A program made the position numbers and the translations under genes. Shown piece by piece: positions 1 through 5,304 of a DNA stretch of 5,304 nt (positions are counted from its first letter, which is position 1; every line of letters begins with the position of its first letter). The DNA is from an uncultured Actinomycetes bacterium. GTDB taxonomy: Bacteria; Actinomycetota; Actinomycetes; S36-B12. The notes under the pieces were generated by a model. It was not told where the DNA came from. It did not search any database and saw nothing but the letters and a program-made list of their open reading frames with translations. The stretch is taken from the NCBI GenBank assembly GCA_913061025.1, contig CAJXUJ010000095.1, positions 1-5,304 on the forward strand, read 5' to 3'.

Positions 1-425
1 TGGTCGACGACAAGATCCACGCTCGCTCCACCGGTCCGTACTCGATGATCACCCAGCAGCCGCTGGGCGGTAAGGCGCAGTTCGGTGGCCAGCGCTTCGG
101 CGAGATGGAGGTGTGGGCTCTCGAGGCGTACGGCGCTGCTTACGCACTCCAGGAGTTGCTCACCATCAAGTCCGACGACGTCCTCGGCCGTGTGAAGGTC
201 TACGAGGCCATCGTCAAGGGCGAGAACATCCCCGAGCCGGGCATCCCGGAGTCGTTCAAGGTTCTGGTCAAGGAAATGCAATCCCTGTGCCTGAACGTCG
301 AGGTCCTCTCCAGCGACGGTGTCGCGATCGAGATGAAGGACAGCGACGACGACGTCTTCCGCGCCGCGGAGGAACTCGGCATCGACTTGTCACGGCGTGA
401 GCCCAGCAGCGTCGAAGAACTGTAG
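1..425 (+). CDS. rpoB: RNA polymerase beta subunit, 3' end (partial)
   Basis: This is the C-terminal 140 residues of the RNA polymerase beta subunit. The frame is open from base 3 and closes with TAG at 423-425; the 5' part lies outside the window. It contains the highly conserved block GGQRFGEMEVWALEAYGA, preceded by STGPYSMITQQPLGGKAQF. In known structures this block helps anchor the clamp and contacts the beta-prime N-terminus. The following LLTIKSDDVLGRVKVYEAI and the acidic tail ending GIDLSRREPSSVEEL are typical of actinobacterial RpoB. The tail phrase LNVEVLSSDG recalls Micrococcales and relatives; that comparison is from memory. rpoC follows after 47 bases on the same strand, the usual rpoBC operon order. 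The rifampicin-binding region is not in this window. Confidence 0.98.
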   Translation, partial: VDDKIHARSTGPYSMITQQPLGGKAQFGGQRFGEMEVWALEAYGAAYALQELLTIKSDDVLGRVKVYEAIVKGENIPEPGIPESFKVLVKEMQSLCLNVEVLSSDGVAIEMKDSDDDVFRAAEELGIDLSRREPSSVEEL

Positions 426-460
426 ACGCGACCACCACGAATTGAAGACCGGAACTAACG

Positions 461-466
461 AAGGAA
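461..466 (+). promoter_or_regulatory. Ribosome binding site of rpoC
   Basis: AAGGAA lies six bases before the GTG at 473 and matches the AAGGA part of the actinobacterial Shine-Dalgarno consensus. It fixes the GTG as the rpoC start. The rest of the 47-base rpoB-rpoC gap shows no hairpin or convincing promoter. Confidence 0.8.
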
Positions 467-472
467 AACCAC

Positions 473-4351
<3,879 letters not shown>

Positions 4352-4373
4352 GCCGACGAAAGGTCTACCGGTT

Positions 4374-5045
4374 CTAGAAAGAGCCGAACGGGAAGGGGAA
4401 CCCTGTGGGTTCCCCTTCTTCGTTGTTCTGGCGCGTGAGCATTAGCCACAGGTGAAGGCCGGCGATGTCGCGAACCGGTAGGTCGCCTTCTGCACCGCGA
4501 ACTCCCACCGTCTGCATCCCTGCGTTGCGTCCGGATTGAATCCCGACGACGGTGTCCTCGACGACAATGCAATCGCTGTTGTCCATGCCCAGGAGTTCTG
4601 CAGCACGGAGGTAGCCATCGGGGGCGGGCTTGCCGCTCGCGATCTGGTCGCGGGTGACCAAGATTGGCGGTGTGATGCCGGCCGCACCGAGGCGGACCTC
4701 GGCGAGGCGTGCATCCGCGCTCGTGTGAACCGCCCAGGGAATCTTCGCGTCATCCAAGAATGCGAGCAGTTCGCGAACTCCGTCGATGGGCTCGATGCCG
4801 GCAACGTCGTCGTACTGAAGTGCGAGTTGCTCGGCTGCGCCTTCGGCGATCTCGTCGGCAGACGCATCGGGCAGCCACCGCGCGACCGTGACGTCTGCCG
4901 GGAGTCCGTGGGCGTGTTCGAGCAGTGCGGTTGCGTCGATCCCGCGGCGCTCGGCCCAGGTGGTCCAGGCCCTCTCGACGCTTTCGTGGGATTCCAGCAG
5001 CGTGCCGTCCATGTCGAAGAGAACAGCGCCGGGCCACGGGTTCAT
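4374..5045 (-). CDS. HAD-superfamily hydrolase, subfamily IA type phosphatase
   Basis: This encodes a 223-residue protein of the haloacid dehalogenase superfamily, probably a cytoplasmic phosphatase of a small phosphorylated metabolite. Motif I is LFDMDGT with nucleophile D11 and acid/base D13. A helical C1-type cap occupies roughly residues 18-85. Motif II is WAVHTSAD, with T108 or S109. Motif III is K139 in ASGKPAPDGYL. Motif IV is VVEDTVVGIQSGRNAGM, with E163 and D164 as likely magnesium ligands. The GKPAP and ED..GI..G..AGM patterns resemble sugar-phosphate and glycerol-3-phosphate phosphatases (HxpA/YfbT or GPP1-like); the true substrate cannot be read from sequence. The ATG at 5045 is preferred because the domain starts at once. 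An in-frame GTG at 5051 is an alternative, and neither has a visible ribosome binding site, so a leaderless message is possible. The last 16 or so residues (EEGEPTGFPFPFGSF) are mostly translation of the terminator hairpin. The gene converges on rpoC with a 22-base gap. Confidence 0.9.
   Translation of the reverse strand: MNPWPGAVLFDMDGTLLESHESVERAWTTWAERRGIDATALLEHAHGLPADVTVARWLPDASADEIAEGAAEQLALQYDDVAGIEPIDGVRELLAFLDDAKIPWAVHTSADARLAEVRLGAAGITPPILVTRDQIASGKPAPDGYLRAAELLGMDNSDCIVVEDTVVGIQSGRNAGMQTVGVRGAEGDLPVRDIAGLHLWLMLTRQNNEEGEPTGFPFPFGSF
4387..4424 (+). terminator. Probable rpoBC transcription terminator, possibly bidirectional
   Basis: A 12-bp perfect stem pairs 4392-4403 with 4407-4418 around the three-base loop TGT. 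A lower stem pairs AACG at 4387-4390 with CGTT at 4421-4424, leaving a G-T wobble and one bulged T. The downstream side is T-rich (9 T in 4416-4429) but has no uninterrupted T run, which is common for actinobacterial terminators. It lies 35 bases past the rpoC stop. Read on the minus strand the hairpin is followed by CTTTC, so it might also act on the HAD transcript. The hairpin falls inside the HAD coding sequence, codons 208-220. The structure is seen directly; its function is inferred. Confidence 0.82.
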
Positions 5046-5116
5046 GACCACATGATGTCTGGTCGCAGGTGCCGAAGATGCCGATTGCCGTGCGTTGAAC
5101 GTGAGAGGCTTGGGGC
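5046..5116. other. Divergent intergenic region
   Basis: These 71 bases separate two divergently oriented genes and should hold the 5' signals of both, unless the promoters lie inside the neighbouring coding sequences. The dinucleotide TA does not occur here on either strand, so no TANNNT type -10 box exists in the gap. I see no inverted repeat that would suggest an operator. Only the ribosome binding site of the rightward gene is recognisable. Confidence 0.4.
5103..5108 (+). promoter_or_regulatory. Ribosome binding site of the Pro-rich gene
   Basis: GAGAGG ends eight bases before the ATG at 5117. An in-frame TGA at 5102-5104 closes the frame just upstream, so the start cannot be earlier. Together they decide the ATG at 5117. 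Confidence 0.65.
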
Positions 5117-5304
5117 ATGTCCGAGTCGAACCAGCCGAACGATCCGAACCAGCCGAACGATCCGCAGCAGCCGAGTGTGCCTGCTGGTGAACAGGCGCCG
5201 GCGTCCGAGGTCGCTCCGGCAGTGACCCCGCAGTGGCCATCGAGCCCCGCAGCAGCCGAGGGGCAGGTTCCACCGCCTCCGCCATCGCCGACCTACGGGC
5301 CGAC
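5117..5304 (+). CDS. Pro/Gln/Ala-rich protein of unknown function, N-terminus only
   Basis: An open frame starts at ATG 5117 and runs off the right edge after 62 full codons. It is supported by the GAGAGG site, by an in-frame TGA 12 bases before the ATG, and by GC-rich third codon positions. The visible part is low-complexity and probably disordered. Eighteen of 62 residues are proline, six are acidic, and there is no lysine or arginine. It begins MSESNQP, carries two NQPNDP units (residues 5-10 and 11-16), and later a run of five prolines at 52-56 followed by SPTYGP. No signal peptide, membrane segment or catalytic motif is visible yet. In actinomycetes such leaders often precede membrane domains (for example DUF4190, RDD or similar small membrane proteins); this is inference only and I do not recognise the gene. 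It is divergent from the HAD gene. Confidence 0.75.
   Translation, partial: MSESNQPNDPNQPNDPQQPSVPAGEQAPASEVAPAVTPQWPSSPAAAEGQVPPPPPSPTYGP
5129..5164 (+). repeat. 18-bp perfect tandem duplication
   Basis: Two identical adjacent copies of AACCAGCCGAACGATCCG (5129-5146 and 5147-5164) each encode NQPNDP in the N-terminus of the Pro-rich protein. Identity down to the third codon position suggests a recent slippage duplication, not selection on the peptide alone. The unit length is a multiple of three, so copy-number change would keep the frame. Confidence 0.9.

Noticed and set aside
426..472. Possible internal promoter between rpoB and rpoC (TTGAAG and TAACGA)
   Set aside because: The two elements are far too close together for a -35/-10 pair, and the gap is a normal intra-operon spacer.
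4536..5225. 229-codon plus-strand open frame opposite the HAD gene
   Set aside because: The minus strand carries all four HAD motifs in order, whereas this frame shows no family motif and overlaps the Pro-rich gene start in another frame.
5046..5285. N-terminal extension of the HAD protein by 80 residues to an upstream start
   Set aside because: The extension would run antisense through the Pro-rich gene and mirror its tandem repeat (DRSAGSDRSAGS). The HAD fold normally starts only a few residues before the DMDGT motif, which fits the start at 5045.

Overview
This window looks like ordinary chromosomal DNA from a high-GC actinomycete. The evidence is an actinobacterial type RNA polymerase beta-prime subunit with the lineage's charged helical insert, a GTG start, strong GC preference at third codon positions and near absence of TTA, CTA and TCA codons. 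The RpoB and RpoC sequences resemble those of Micrococcales, Propionibacteriales or Streptomyces-like actinomycetes more than mycobacteria, judged from memory of the families. I cannot fix a family or genus.

Layout: (1) bases 1-425 hold the 3' end of rpoB, entering from the left edge. (2) A 47-base gap carries a clear ribosome binding site. (3) Bases 473-4351 hold a complete rpoC of 1292 codons. (4) After only 22 bases comes the stop codon of a gene on the opposite strand, a HAD-family phosphatase-like protein (4374-5045). A strong hairpin at 4387-4424, well placed to terminate the rpoBC transcript, lies inside the 3' coding end of that gene. (5) A short divergent gap (5046-5116) separates the HAD gene from a rightward gene that starts at 5117 and leaves the window. 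Its visible N-terminus is Pro/Gln/Ala-rich, carries no lysine or arginine, and contains an 18-bp tandem duplication.

rpoB and rpoC are co-transcribed in bacteria and encode the two large subunits that together form the RNA polymerase catalytic cleft. The HAD gene and the Pro-rich gene have no evident functional tie to them. I found no RNA genes, mobile elements, CRISPR arrays or convincing novel system. The most notable item is the terminator embedded in the convergent HAD coding sequence. The very long antisense open frames over rpoC are explained by codon usage.
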